Notes under the pieces: model-generated
Seen by the model: only the letters and a program-made list of their open reading frames with translations
The model's database searches: none
What the model was told of the DNA's origin: nothing
Assembly: GCA_001871015.1 (NCBI GenBank)
Contig: MNUO01000053.1
Span: 1-11,508, forward strand
Direction: 5' to 3'
Source of the DNA: Candidatus Desantisbacteria bacterium CG1_02_38_46
GTDB taxonomy: Bacteria > Desantisbacteria > UBA1551 > UBA1559
DNA: 11,508 nucleotides
In this document: positions 1 through 5,933 of the stretch, piece by piece
How the letters are laid out: each line of letters starts with the position of its first letter
Position numbering within the stretch: the first letter of the stretch is position 1
Program-made: the position numbers and the translations under genes

Positions 1-143
1 ATGCATTTTTCAGGTATATGACGTTGTAGCAACCATTTCAATTTTAGTTTTTTGCAAAATTTGTGAATTAGAAACAATCCGCCAAAGCGGGTTATATCCT
101 TTTCTCCGAAGGAAATTTGAAAATTTTGAATACCTTTGCCCAT
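1..143 (-). CDS. Transposase, N-terminal fragment (runs off the window)
   Basis: An open frame of 47 codons from ATG at 143 to the left edge, without a stop. It starts MGKGIQNFQISF and contains an ITRFGGLFLIHKF segment followed by a Leu/Lys-rich helix. A pattern of the form (I/L)T-x-[FY]-GGL-hydrophobic near residue 20 is typical of the N-terminus of DDE transposases of the IS1380/IS4 kind. An AGGG about 9 bases upstream could be its ribosome binding site, and a consensus-like promoter lies 56 bases upstream. The catalytic DDE residues would be outside the window, so activity cannot be judged. A second minus-strand frame overlapping this one begins inside the promoter -10 box and is not credible. 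Confidence 0.6.
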   Translation of the reverse strand, partial: MGKGIQNFQISFGEKDITRFGGLFLIHKFCKKLKLKWLLQRHIPEKC

Positions 144-198
144 AGTACAGAACCCTAACTAAAAGTGAAGTTTGTGCACTAAAAGATTTTATATACAT

Positions 199-226
199 AT
201 TATACACTTTTTCGTCGGAAAGTCAA
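199..226 (-). promoter_or_regulatory. Sigma-70-type promoter for the transposase
   Basis: On the minus strand TTGACT (226-221) and a perfect TATAAT (204-199) are separated by 16 bases. It lies inside the insertion sequence, about 45 bases from its end, and points into the transposase. No other gene could use it in this orientation. Confidence 0.7.
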
Positions 227-257
227 GTATTTTTAATTGTCAAAGAGCCTGTTTTCA

Positions 258-271
258 CGCATTTTTCAGGT
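258..271 (-). repeat. IS terminal sequence, with an internal copy at 3-15
   Basis: The minus-strand sequence ACCTGAAAAATGC at 271-259 marks the element end. It recurs exactly (13 bases) at 15-3 inside the transposase frame, in the same orientation. The outer copy is presumably part of the terminal inverted repeat. The inner copy may be an extra transposase binding site or coincidence. Confidence 0.5.
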
Positions 272-466
272 TAAGGCAGTAACAACACCACTTAACTCAG
301 GCATCATTACATTTAAAAGTATTAAATCAGGATGGTTCTCCTTAGCCTTATTCAGGGCTTCAAGTCCATTTGAGGCAGTGATTATCTCATATCCATTTAC
401 TTCAAGTCTGCTTTTTATCATCTGTACAAAATCAACATCGTCATCAACTAATAAAATCCTTGACAT
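266..466 (-). pseudogene. Response regulator receiver, truncated by the IS and lacking the phospho-Asp
   Basis: The first 60-odd residues of a CheY-like receiver: MSRILLVDDD has the acidic pocket (D8-D10), and DLILLNVMMPELSG is the beta-3 segment. Residue 52, normally the phosphorylated Asp, is Asn (codon AAT). Homology ends at 271, where the insertion sequence begins, and a TGA inside the element (268-266) terminates the frame at 66 residues, about half a receiver. A strong AAGGAGG lies just before ATG 466 and overlaps the stop of the preceding receiver, so it was translated as the last gene of the signalling operon. The missing half, and any output domain, should lie beyond the insertion to the left. 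Confidence 0.85.
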
Positions 467-475
467 TTCTCCTCC

Positions 476-841
476 TTAAATTTTTAAACTTTCTTCAATT
501 GTTTCTCTCAATTCCTCAAATTGAAATGGTTTTTTAAAATAAGCAAATACTTTATATTCTTCTGCAATCCTGCGGGTTTCTTCAGAAGGAAAAGCAGTAA
601 TAATAATTACAGGAAGTTGAGGATTTTCTTCTCTTAAAATCTTAAGTATATCAATGCCATCCATCTCAGGTATGAAGATATCTAAAAGAACTAAATCTGG
701 TTTCTCGAGAGAAATTTTTTTCAGTGCTTCATGACCATCAGAGGCATTTATTACAGCATATCCTTCAGATTCAAGTCTTGATTGAAGCATCTTTAATATT
801 TCAGGATTGTCATCTACAATTAATATCTTTGCCAGGTTCAC
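476..841 (-). CDS. Single-domain response regulator (CheY-like receiver)
   Basis: A complete receiver of 121 residues and nothing else. Acidic pocket D10-D11, phospho-acceptor D54 (DLVLLDIFIPEMDG), switch Thr T82 (VIIITAF) and conserved K104 (KKPF) are all present, so it should accept phosphate. It starts at GTG 841, inside the last 32 bases of the kinase gene, so translation is probably coupled to the kinase. Without an output domain it probably acts by protein-protein contact or as a phosphorelay intermediate. The adjacent kinase at 810-2672 is its natural partner (inferred from position). The following receiver at 266-466 is a related, broken copy: both share the SRLE-x-x-GY-x-[VI]-I-x-AS-[DN]-G pattern. 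Confidence 0.93.
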   Translation of the reverse strand: MNLAKILIVDDNPEILKMLQSRLESEGYAVINASDGHEALKKISLEKPDLVLLDIFIPEMDGIDILKILREENPQLPVIIITAFPSEETRRIAEEYKVFAYFKKPFQFEELRETIEESLKI

Positions 842-2672
842 ACCTCTGGATTAATTCTTTTACAGTAATTCCATCAGAAGGATATGTAGCAATTTTCAGT
901 TCAAAAGATATTTTAGTTTCTAATGCAATTTTTATCCTTTTTCCTATAGATAAAGCTCCATTTTTATCAGTGAATGCTAAAATTGCAATGGCGCCTTTAT
1001 ATTTAAACATAGAATCTGCTGGCTTGCGCAAAATTTCTTCAATAGTCTTCTCTAACTGGATTAAAATCTGGGAAGGGAAATTATTTTTTATCTGGACCAT
1101 AATCAGGGAGAGGTCAGTTTTTTCATCTTTTGCATACTCAATTCCATCAGAAAGACATTCAAGAAAATAGCCTTCCTCATTATAAATCGGAATTGTAAAT
1201 GTAAGCTTACTTCCACAGGATAAAGGACTATGCAGGCTTTCTGCCCAGATTTTACCCTTGTGTATATCTATAATCTCTTTTGCAATTGGAAGGCCTAATC
1301 CCAATCCACTTTCCTTTGGTAAATGACTATAAGAAAAACGCTGGAATCGATCAAAAATTCCTGAGATATACTCTTGAGGAATTCCTGCACCTGTATCTAA
1401 AACACTTACCTCTATCTCATCCTTTTTTGCATGAGCAAAAATTTTCACCCAACCTTCTTTTGTAAACTTGAGGCTATTATCAATAAGATTTGTGAGTACC
1501 TGAGTGATTTTCTCAGGGTCAATATATACTGAAGGTAAATCTAAAGGTATCTCATCTCTAATTTCAAGACTTTTTTCTCGGGCTCGCTCGTGAAAGGAAA
1601 AAACAACATCTTTTATTAATGGTGGAATATCTGTCAACCTTCTCCTCACCTTTACCTTCCCTGACTCAATCCTGGAAAGGTCAAGAAGATTCTCAATTAA
1701 ATAGGACAGGCGATCTATATTCTTTGATACAATTGAAAGAAAATCACTCTGCTCAGGATTAATCTCCCCTTTTATTCCCTCTAGGACCTGGGAAATTCCT
1801 TCCTTTGCTATGCTTAAAGGAGTTCGCAATTCATGGGAAACATTTGAGATAAAAACAGATTTTACTTTGCTCAATCTATCTAATTCTCTATTTGCATTTT
1901 CTAAATCTGCAAGCAGTTTCTTCAGTTCACGCATATCCCTTGCAACACCAATTATACCTGTAGGATTATTTCCTTCGTCAAGAAGTAAAGAACCAGAGAA
2001 AGACATTGGAATCTTTGTTCCATCTTTTGCAATATAAAACATATCCTGGTTACGGACTGTTCCATTTTCTAAGATGGGCTTAACATTTTTGAAAAAACTA
2101 AATTTTTCTTCAGAAATAATAGATTCTATTGACTTACCAAGTAATTCTTTTTTCTCATAGCCAAGCAAATTTAGAAGAGCATTGTTGACTGTTTTTATCA
2201 TGGTTTCTGAATCTATTACAAACAGTGTATCAGCCATATTATTGATGATGCGGTCAGTATATCCCTTTTGTCTAGCTAATTCCTTAGAGGCATATTCAAG
2301 TTGTGTTGTGACAGTCTGAAGTGCAAGAGATTCATTTTCTATCCTTTGCACAATTGAATTCAAGGACACTGCAAGAGTTTCAACTTCATCTCCTGATTCT
2401 CTCAACTCTATTGACTCAACTTTTTCACCACTTGCTAACTTTTGTGTTTGTAGAGATATAATCTCAATATTTTTCCCGATTTTCATTAAGAGCAATACCC
2501 CAAAAATAGAAAGAATTAAAACCAGAAGAAAAATTAGAAAAAGATTTTCTACAGTGGTGATATTGTAAGGAAAGATATATTTTGCTATGATATATCCGGA
2601 TACAAGCAAAGGAATGATGGTGAGTAAGGCATAAATAATCACAACTTTACGGGATATTTTTTCTTGCTTCAT
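810..2672 (-). CDS. Membrane PAS sensor histidine kinase with degenerate GGDEF-like tail
   Basis: 620 residues. Two transmembrane helices (about 10-31 and 43-64) enclose only about a dozen residues outside the membrane, so a conventional extracellular sensor domain is absent. A HAMP-like linker (65-120), a PAS domain (135-250, ending GVARDMR), and the HisKA dimerisation domain with phospho-acceptor H280 (NVSHELRTPLS) follow. The ATPase domain has N399 (NLIDNS), D427TGAG and GLGLG at 456-460, so all kinase motifs are intact. Residues 500-610 resemble a GGDEF fold (IATYPSDGITVKELI matches the usual end of that domain), but the signature is replaced by FKYKGAIAI, so cyclase activity is unlikely. 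It overlaps the PAS gene by ATGA and the receiver by 32 bases. It probably phosphorylates the receiver at 476-841. Confidence 0.93.
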   Translation of the reverse strand: MKQEKISRKVVIIYALLTIIPLLVSGYIIAKYIFPYNITTVENLFLIFLLVLILSIFGVLLLMKIGKNIEIISLQTQKLASGEKVESIELRESGDEVETLAVSLNSIVQRIENESLALQTVTTQLEYASKELARQKGYTDRIINNMADTLFVIDSETMIKTVNNALLNLLGYEKKELLGKSIESIISEEKFSFFKNVKPILENGTVRNQDMFYIAKDGTKIPMSFSGSLLLDEGNNPTGIIGVARDMRELKKLLADLENANRELDRLSKVKSVFISNVSHELRTPLSIAKEGISQVLEGIKGEINPEQSDFLSIVSKNIDRLSYLIENLLDLSRIESGKVKVRRRLTDIPPLIKDVVFSFHERAREKSLEIRDEIPLDLPSVYIDPEKITQVLTNLIDNSLKFTKEGWVKIFAHAKKDEIEVSVLDTGAGIPQEYISGIFDRFQRFSYSHLPKESGLGLGLPIAKEIIDIHKGKIWAESLHSPLSCGSKLTFTIPIYNEEGYFLECLSDGIEYAKDEKTDLSLIMVQIKNNFPSQILIQLEKTIEEILRKPADSMFKYKGAIAILAFTDKNGALSIGKRIKIALETKISFELKIATYPSDGITVKELIQRCEPGKDINCR

Positions 2673-4099
2673 ATTCGATTCTCCAGTTCTTGTTCTAATT
2701 TTTTGATTTTCTCTTTCAATTCCACCATTTTTAGCTCTCGTCCAACTGCTAATCTGGAAAATTTTCCCAGTTCCTCTACTTTTTCTTCCAATTCCTTAGT
2801 TCTCCCGTTCACCCTTTGCTCTAAGGTTTTCGCCCATTCCTTAAGCTGTGCCTCAGATTTTTTCAGCTCATCAATGAGATGTGTTGTTAGTCGCATGTCT
2901 CTAGCTATACCGACAATACCTACTAACTTTCCTTCTTTATCCTTCATCACTGAGCCAGAGAAACTTACTGGAATATTTTCACCTGTTTTTGTCCGACAGG
3001 TAATATCATAATTCCGGATAGAACCTTCCTCAATTAACTTCTTTAATCTCGTGCCTTTAAATATGGAGATTTCTTCTGTAAAGATAGTCGCAACTGGCTT
3101 GCCAATCAGTTCGTTCTCTTTGTATCCTAATAGTTCTACTGTCGCGGGATTAATCGTTCTTATCTTTGCATCAGGGTCTACTACGATTAAAGTATCAATC
3201 ATTGATTTAATGATATTGTCGGTGTAATCCCTAGCCGCCACCACTTCATCCTCTGCGCGCTTGAGTTTGGTGATGTCTCGAAGGGTCGCAATAATATTTC
3301 TGGAATTGCCATCAGCATCTTTGATTAGTGAGTAGGCGATGCTCATCGCGAGTTTCTTACCATCTTTTGTGCGCAGTACTGTTTCGACCGGTTCTACATT
3401 GCCCGTTTCTATTAACTCTCCCAGGGGTTTCATAAATTTTTCAATATCTTCAAGTTCATCAAAACTTTTCCCAATTCTTTCTTCGGGTTTCCAGCCGAAC
3501 GTTTTTGTGAATGCTGGGTTAACATTGACTATCACTCCATTGAGGTTTAACACAATGAGTGAGTCAGGCATTCCATCAATAATGGCTTTAGTTTCTGCTG
3601 CTGCTGCAAGTTCCTTCTCCTTTTCCTGCAAACGCTTGAGCTCGGTGATGTCTTCATGTATATTCACTATAATTTCTAAATTACCTTTATCATCAAAAAC
3701 AGGAAAATGGGTAGCACCAAGACAAATAGGATTATCCGGAGCTTCTGGACTAACATCGTGTGGATTATACCATATTGCAGGAATCTTTATAGACTCTCCT
3801 TTTTTAAGTTTTTCTAATAGCTCGGGGAATTTTTTCTTAAGTAATGGATCGTTAAAAAAAGACCATTCTGGAGGTGGAGTTGCCCCAAAAAGCTTTTGGA
3901 ACGCTTTGTTTGCTCTAATATGATGTCCTTCTGCATCACATATTTGGACACTATAGGGATTTAATTCAATTATATTATCCAGGACTTTTCTATCTTCCTC
4001 AAGTTCTTTGCTATACTTCTCCAATTCCTCAGCTCTAGCATTCTCTGCTGGCTTGAATTCACTTTTTTCTTTTATTTCCTCATTCTTCTTCTTAACCAT
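2669..4099 (-). CDS. Triple-PAS sensor protein without a kinase domain
   Basis: 476 residues, soluble, highly charged at the N-terminus. PAS1 spans about 35-155 (ends NIHEDITELKRL), PAS2 about 168-282 (ends ATLRDITKLKRAE), and PAS3 about 292-405 (VPVSFSGS-like core, ends VGIARDMR). A long coiled coil (405-476) ends the protein and carries an AVGREL-x-M-x-ELK segment often found at the end of PAS proteins. There is no HisKA, ATPase or output domain, so it must signal through a partner. The kinase gene overlaps it by ATGA and its PAS domain resembles PAS3, so it is the obvious partner. ATG 4099 is chosen because GAGGG lies 5 bases upstream. An in-frame ATG at 4114 has no good ribosome binding site. 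Confidence 0.88.
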   Translation of the reverse strand: MVKKKNEEIKEKSEFKPAENARAEELEKYSKELEEDRKVLDNIIELNPYSVQICDAEGHHIRANKAFQKLFGATPPPEWSFFNDPLLKKKFPELLEKLKKGESIKIPAIWYNPHDVSPEAPDNPICLGATHFPVFDDKGNLEIIVNIHEDITELKRLQEKEKELAAAAETKAIIDGMPDSLIVLNLNGVIVNVNPAFTKTFGWKPEERIGKSFDELEDIEKFMKPLGELIETGNVEPVETVLRTKDGKKLAMSIAYSLIKDADGNSRNIIATLRDITKLKRAEDEVVAARDYTDNIIKSMIDTLIVVDPDAKIRTINPATVELLGYKENELIGKPVATIFTEEISIFKGTRLKKLIEEGSIRNYDITCRTKTGENIPVSFSGSVMKDKEGKLVGIVGIARDMRLTTHLIDELKKSEAQLKEWAKTLEQRVNGRTKELEEKVEELGKFSRLAVGRELKMVELKEKIKKLEQELENRI

Positions 4100-4103
4100 T
4101 ATT

Positions 4104-4490
4104 TTATCCCTCATAGACTTGTTCTTTCGATGCTATTTGTTTGCCAAGTTTTGGAATGATGCCTAAGGGTGTGGCAATCTTATTGATTTCGACCCAGGTG
4201 CCCTTGGTTATTTTCATCTTGCCCGTAGCCATTAAGACCATACCGAAGGCTTTACCCGTCATAAGATTGAAGTAATCTTTTTTAGATATTTCAAATTGAA
4301 AATCTGGATTCTCCAATTTTTTCTCAGAGAAGCTCATTTCACCTTTATCGACCGAGAAGGTAAAGGCTTGATCTTCTCCATTTTTACAAAGCATGACAAT
4401 GGTAACTACTGTATTCTTTATCTTCTCCTTTAATTTCTCGTCCCGATTAGCAAGTTCCACCGCCTTTTTGGTTAATTCAATAATATTCAT
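4104..4490 (-). CDS. SCP2-type lipid/sterol-carrier domain protein
   Basis: A 128-residue single-domain protein. After an N-terminal helix come a beta-rich stretch, then NPDFQFEISKKDYFNLMTGK, AFGMVLMATGKMKITKG and a closing hydrophobic helix ending PLGIIPKLGK. This is the layout of the SCP2 fold, in which the 'G-K-[MI]-x-[IV]-x-G' strand lines a tunnel for fatty acyl or sterol-like ligands. Ligand and function are unknown. It is the first gene of the leftward signalling operon and its stop overlaps or abuts the PAS gene start, so a role in binding the lipid or hydrophobic signal sensed by that system is plausible but inferred. AAAGGAG about 13 bases upstream belongs to the repeat at 4499-4550. 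I see no convincing promoter for this operon. Confidence 0.82.
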   Translation of the reverse strand: MNIIELTKKAVELANRDEKLKEKIKNTVVTIVMLCKNGEDQAFTFSVDKGEMSFSEKKLENPDFQFEISKKDYFNLMTGKAFGMVLMATGKMKITKGTWVEINKIATPLGIIPKLGKQIASKEQVYEG

Positions 4491-4498
4491 AGCAAGAA

Positions 4499-4550
4499 TT
4501 TAGCTCCTTTTTAAGGTCGAACGCGGTTGCACTTGGGTGGTGAGCCGTAA
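4499..4550 (-). repeat. Orphan GIY-YIG gene 3' end, copy A
   Basis: On the minus strand this encodes YGSPPKCNRVRP followed by TAA, the same ending as the intact GIY-YIG protein (YGVPPRCNRVRP). It is a direct repeat of 5389-5440, with 47 of 52 bases identical. All five differences fall at third codon positions and are synonymous in this frame. Homology stops at the codon for Y, so there is no upstream gene. The repeat runs 15 bases past the stop and supplies the Shine-Dalgarno sequence of the SCP2 gene. Confidence 0.85.
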
Positions 4551-4560
4551 GGAAAAATAA

Positions 4561-4578
4561 AAAAATCCGAAAAATCCG
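4561..4578. repeat. 9-bp tandem repeat
   Basis: AAAAATCCG occurs twice in immediate succession, between the GIY-YIG tail copy A and the DUF5678 promoter. It may be a junction scar or an operator. Nothing else supports a function. Confidence 0.5.
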
Positions 4579-4587
4579 CAATTTTGT

Positions 4588-4616
4588 TTGACAAACCTTG
4601 TTATTTGTGGTATAAT
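4588..4616 (+). promoter_or_regulatory. Perfect-consensus sigma-70 promoter for DUF5678/retropepsin
   Basis: TTGACA at 4588-4593 and TATAAT at 4611-4616 with a 17-base spacer match the bacterial consensus exactly. Transcription would start near 4623, about 30 bases before ATG 4654 and 18 before the GGAGGTG ribosome binding site. Confidence 0.88.
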
Positions 4617-4653
4617 AAAACATGAGGAAATCATTGTTATGGAGGTGAACATT

Positions 4654-4887
4654 ATGACTAAACCAAGAAAGAAATCTAAGAGAATCAGCAATGCCGAATG
4701 GATACGACGCCACCTTGGAGAGTTAGTAGATAAACATGTAGGGAAATATGCCATCGTTGCCAACGGAGAGGTCTTTATTGGACAGGATCCCGTAGTCCTT
4801 GAAGAAGAAGCGATTAGGAAACATCCTGGAGCAAAACTTACTGGGCTTCCCATACCCAGACGGGAGGATTTCCAATGCGCCCTCTGA
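4654..4887 (+). CDS. DUF5678-like small protein
   Basis: 77 residues. After a basic N-terminus (MTKPRKKSKR), the core has a Trp (NAEWIRRHLGELVDKHVGKY), then AIVANGEVFIGQD and an alpha-helical end. This W-x(n)-L-x(2)-[KH]-x-GK-[WY]-x(2)-[IV]-x-[ND]-G pattern is the one I associate with DUF5678, a small domain of unknown function often found just before a retropepsin-like gene. That is the case here: the stop overlaps the protease start by 13 bases. ATG 4654 is chosen because GGAGGTG (4641-4647) lies 6 bases upstream. Longer in-frame starts would lie within the promoter. It may be a partner or substrate of the protease (inference). Confidence 0.8.
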   Translation: MTKPRKKSKRISNAEWIRRHLGELVDKHVGKYAIVANGEVFIGQDPVVLEEEAIRKHPGAKLTGLPIPRREDFQCAL

Positions 4888-5279
4888 CCTTTCCCTATAT
4901 TTCCTTGCACGGCAAGCATCCTCTTCCCATTATCCCTCTGGAACTCAAAGGACCACTGGGATGGAAAGAAACGATGGCCTATGTCGATTCGGGAGCGAGC
5001 TTCAGTATATTTTCTATAAATGAAGCACATCGGCTTGGTATCGACTATATAACCGGTAAGGAATTCATGATTACTGTTGGCGATGGAAGTTCCATTCCTG
5101 TATATCTTCATAGACTCTCTGCAAAAATTTCTCGTGTGTCGTTTAAAGCTACTATAGGATTCTCTCCCCGCTTGGGCGTAGGGTTTAACCTCCTGGGGCG
5201 CAAGGATGTATTTGAGCGGTTCGATGTAACCTTCAGTGATAGCCGCCGTATTGTAATCTTCTCGCCACTTGCTAAATAA
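4875..5279 (+). CDS. Retropepsin-like aspartyl protease domain protein
   Basis: 134 residues. The catalytic motif is AYVDSGASFSIF, with D38-S39-G40-A41 corresponding to the D-[ST]-G-[AS] of retropepsins. The second half has FNLLGRKDVFERF, matching the 'hydrophobic-hydrophobic-G-R-x-x-[FL]' segment that packs against the active site, and ends VTFSDSRRIVIF. One D-S-G per chain means activity would need a dimer, as in retroviral proteases. No signal peptide or membrane segment is seen, so a cytoplasmic location is expected. Start ATG 4875 has GGGAGG (4862-4867) 7 bases upstream and lies inside the DUF5678 gene, so the two are co-translated. Bacterial members are mostly uncharacterised and the substrate is unknown. 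Confidence 0.82.
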   Translation: MRPLTFPYISLHGKHPLPIIPLELKGPLGWKETMAYVDSGASFSIFSINEAHRLGIDYITGKEFMITVGDGSSIPVYLHRLSAKISRVSFKATIGFSPRLGVGFNLLGRKDVFERFDVTFSDSRRIVIFSPLAK

Positions 5280-5388
5280 CCCATCTTTTACTTCTTCGCT
5301 CTGTATCATTCCTCTTTTTCTCTTTAACTCCTTTTATTTTCTCTGTGGCTTCGTATTTTTTGGGCTGGCCTAATTTTCAGAAAGAGAG
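5280..5388. other. Spacer after the retropepsin gene
   Basis: No credible gene is seen. On the minus strand it carries a purine-rich stretch (AAAATAAAAGGAG, AGAGAAAAAGAGG) resembling low-complexity intergenic repeats. No clear terminator for the retropepsin gene is visible. Confidence 0.4.
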
Positions 5389-5466
5389 TTTAGCTCCTTT
5401 TTAAGGTCGAACGCGATTACATTTGGGCGGTGAACCGTAAGTGTCCATAAATAATTGGTACAATTT
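5389..5466 (-). pseudogene. Orphan GIY-YIG gene 3' end, copy B (longest remnant)
   Basis: On the minus strand it encodes KLYQLFMDTY then GSPPKCNRVRP and TAA, aligning without gaps to the last 21 residues of the intact GIY-YIG protein (17 of the last 20 identical). DNA identity with that gene includes an 18-base perfect run at the 5' end (AAATAATTGGTACAATTT on the + strand). Homology begins abruptly at 5466, immediately beyond the HEPN terminator-like hairpin. There is no start codon or upstream domain, so this is a remnant and not a gene. Confidence 0.85.
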
Positions 5467-5486
5467 AAAAAAGCAATCCTTTTGCT
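5467..5486 (-). terminator. Possible weak terminator after HEPN
   Basis: On the minus strand AGCAA and TTGCT form a 5-bp stem with a 5-base loop, followed by a run of T. It lies 7 bases after the HEPN stop. The stem has only two G-C pairs, so it would be weak. Confidence 0.35.
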
Positions 5487-5492
5487 ATTTTG

Positions 5493-5933
5493 TTAAAACT
5501 TTTTGTTTTTTAAAAGATTTTCTACTAATTTAATGGCTTCTTCTGCGGCTTGAATACTTTTTTGCGCACCTTGTTTTGAAAATTTACTTTTATAATCTGC
5601 CATTTCCCGAAGATCTAGAGCCTGGATAAAATTATCATAATATCCTTGTGGAAGTAATCCTTTATCAACATAAAAAGCCTTAATGGCAAAGACAAGTTGA
5701 ATATGGCTTTTCTCTCGGTACTTTTTCTTATAAAGAAGTGCTCTTGAAGCGTGAAATATAGCATAGTAGGCCTGGCTGGTTGCCCATTTAAATCTTTTTC
5801 TTGCTAATGTTTCTTTAGCGTCACGTAAATCTTCTTTGGCTGTCATCAACTCTTTAAAGCTAATCTTAGGACCATCAGAAAAAGGAATAATTCTTCTCTT
5901 CTCAATTGCTTCCTGGATATTATATTTCTCCAT
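5493..5933 (-). CDS. HEPN domain protein, putative toxin of a MNT-HEPN pair
   Basis: 146 residues, all alpha-helical by composition. The core WATSQAYYAIFHASRALLY and the C-terminal ALDLREMADYKSKF are the usual marks of the HEPN family, whose active members cut RNA as dimers. The usual R-x(4-6)-H catalytic spacing is not obvious: the nearest candidates are R73-EKS-H77 and R109-EMADY. Nuclease activity is therefore uncertain and it could be an inactive or scaffold member. The start overlaps the end of the nucleotidyltransferase gene by 14 bases, with GAGGGGAAAG upstream. In such pairs the nucleotidyltransferase neutralises the HEPN protein, in some cases by AMP addition to it. Confidence 0.85.
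   Translation of the reverse strand: MEKYNIQEAIEKRRIIPFSDGPKISFKELMTAKEDLRDAKETLARKRFKWATSQAYYAIFHASRALLYKKKYREKSHIQLVFAIKAFYVDKGLLPQGYYDNFIQALDLREMADYKSKFSKQGAQKSIQAAEEAIKLVENLLKNKKF

Larger units (their letters stand above)
1..270 (-). mobile_element. Insertion sequence, upstream end (partial, IS1380-like)
   Basis: One end of an insertion sequence that continues off the left edge. The boundary at 270/271 is where the receiver gene at 266-466 loses its homology. Reading leftwards, the element starts CCTGAAAAATGCG and is preceded by TTAA (271-274), the likely target. It holds its own promoter (199-226) and a transposase start (143). IS1380 elements are related to piggyBac, and a TTAA target with a CC-starting end fits that group, but the family call is inference. 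The other end and the second target copy lie outside the window. Confidence 0.6.

Noticed and set aside
80-97. Small GC-rich hairpin CCGC-CAAA-GCGG
   Set aside because: The stem is only 4 bp and it codes for the conserved TRFGG of the transposase, so coding constraint explains it.
10-207. Minus-strand open frame of 65 codons in the insertion sequence
   Set aside because: Its start lies inside the -10 box of the transposase promoter, and it overlaps the transposase frame, which has the conserved GGL motif.
724-1170. Plus-strand open frame of 148 codons opposite the kinase C-terminus and the receiver
   Set aside because: Shadow of two overlapping real genes; no motif seen.
3339-3923. Plus-strand open frame of 194 codons within the PAS gene
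   Set aside because: It is antisense to a well-supported triple-PAS protein, rich in Ser/Leu/Phe as expected of a shadow frame, and lacks a promoter or ribosome binding site.
4500-5309. Long minus-strand open frame (269 codons) opposite DUF5678/retropepsin
   Set aside because: It has no recognisable motif and poor composition, and lies antisense to two genes that have a consensus promoter, good ribosome binding sites and known domains. It also reads the GIY-YIG tail in the wrong frame.
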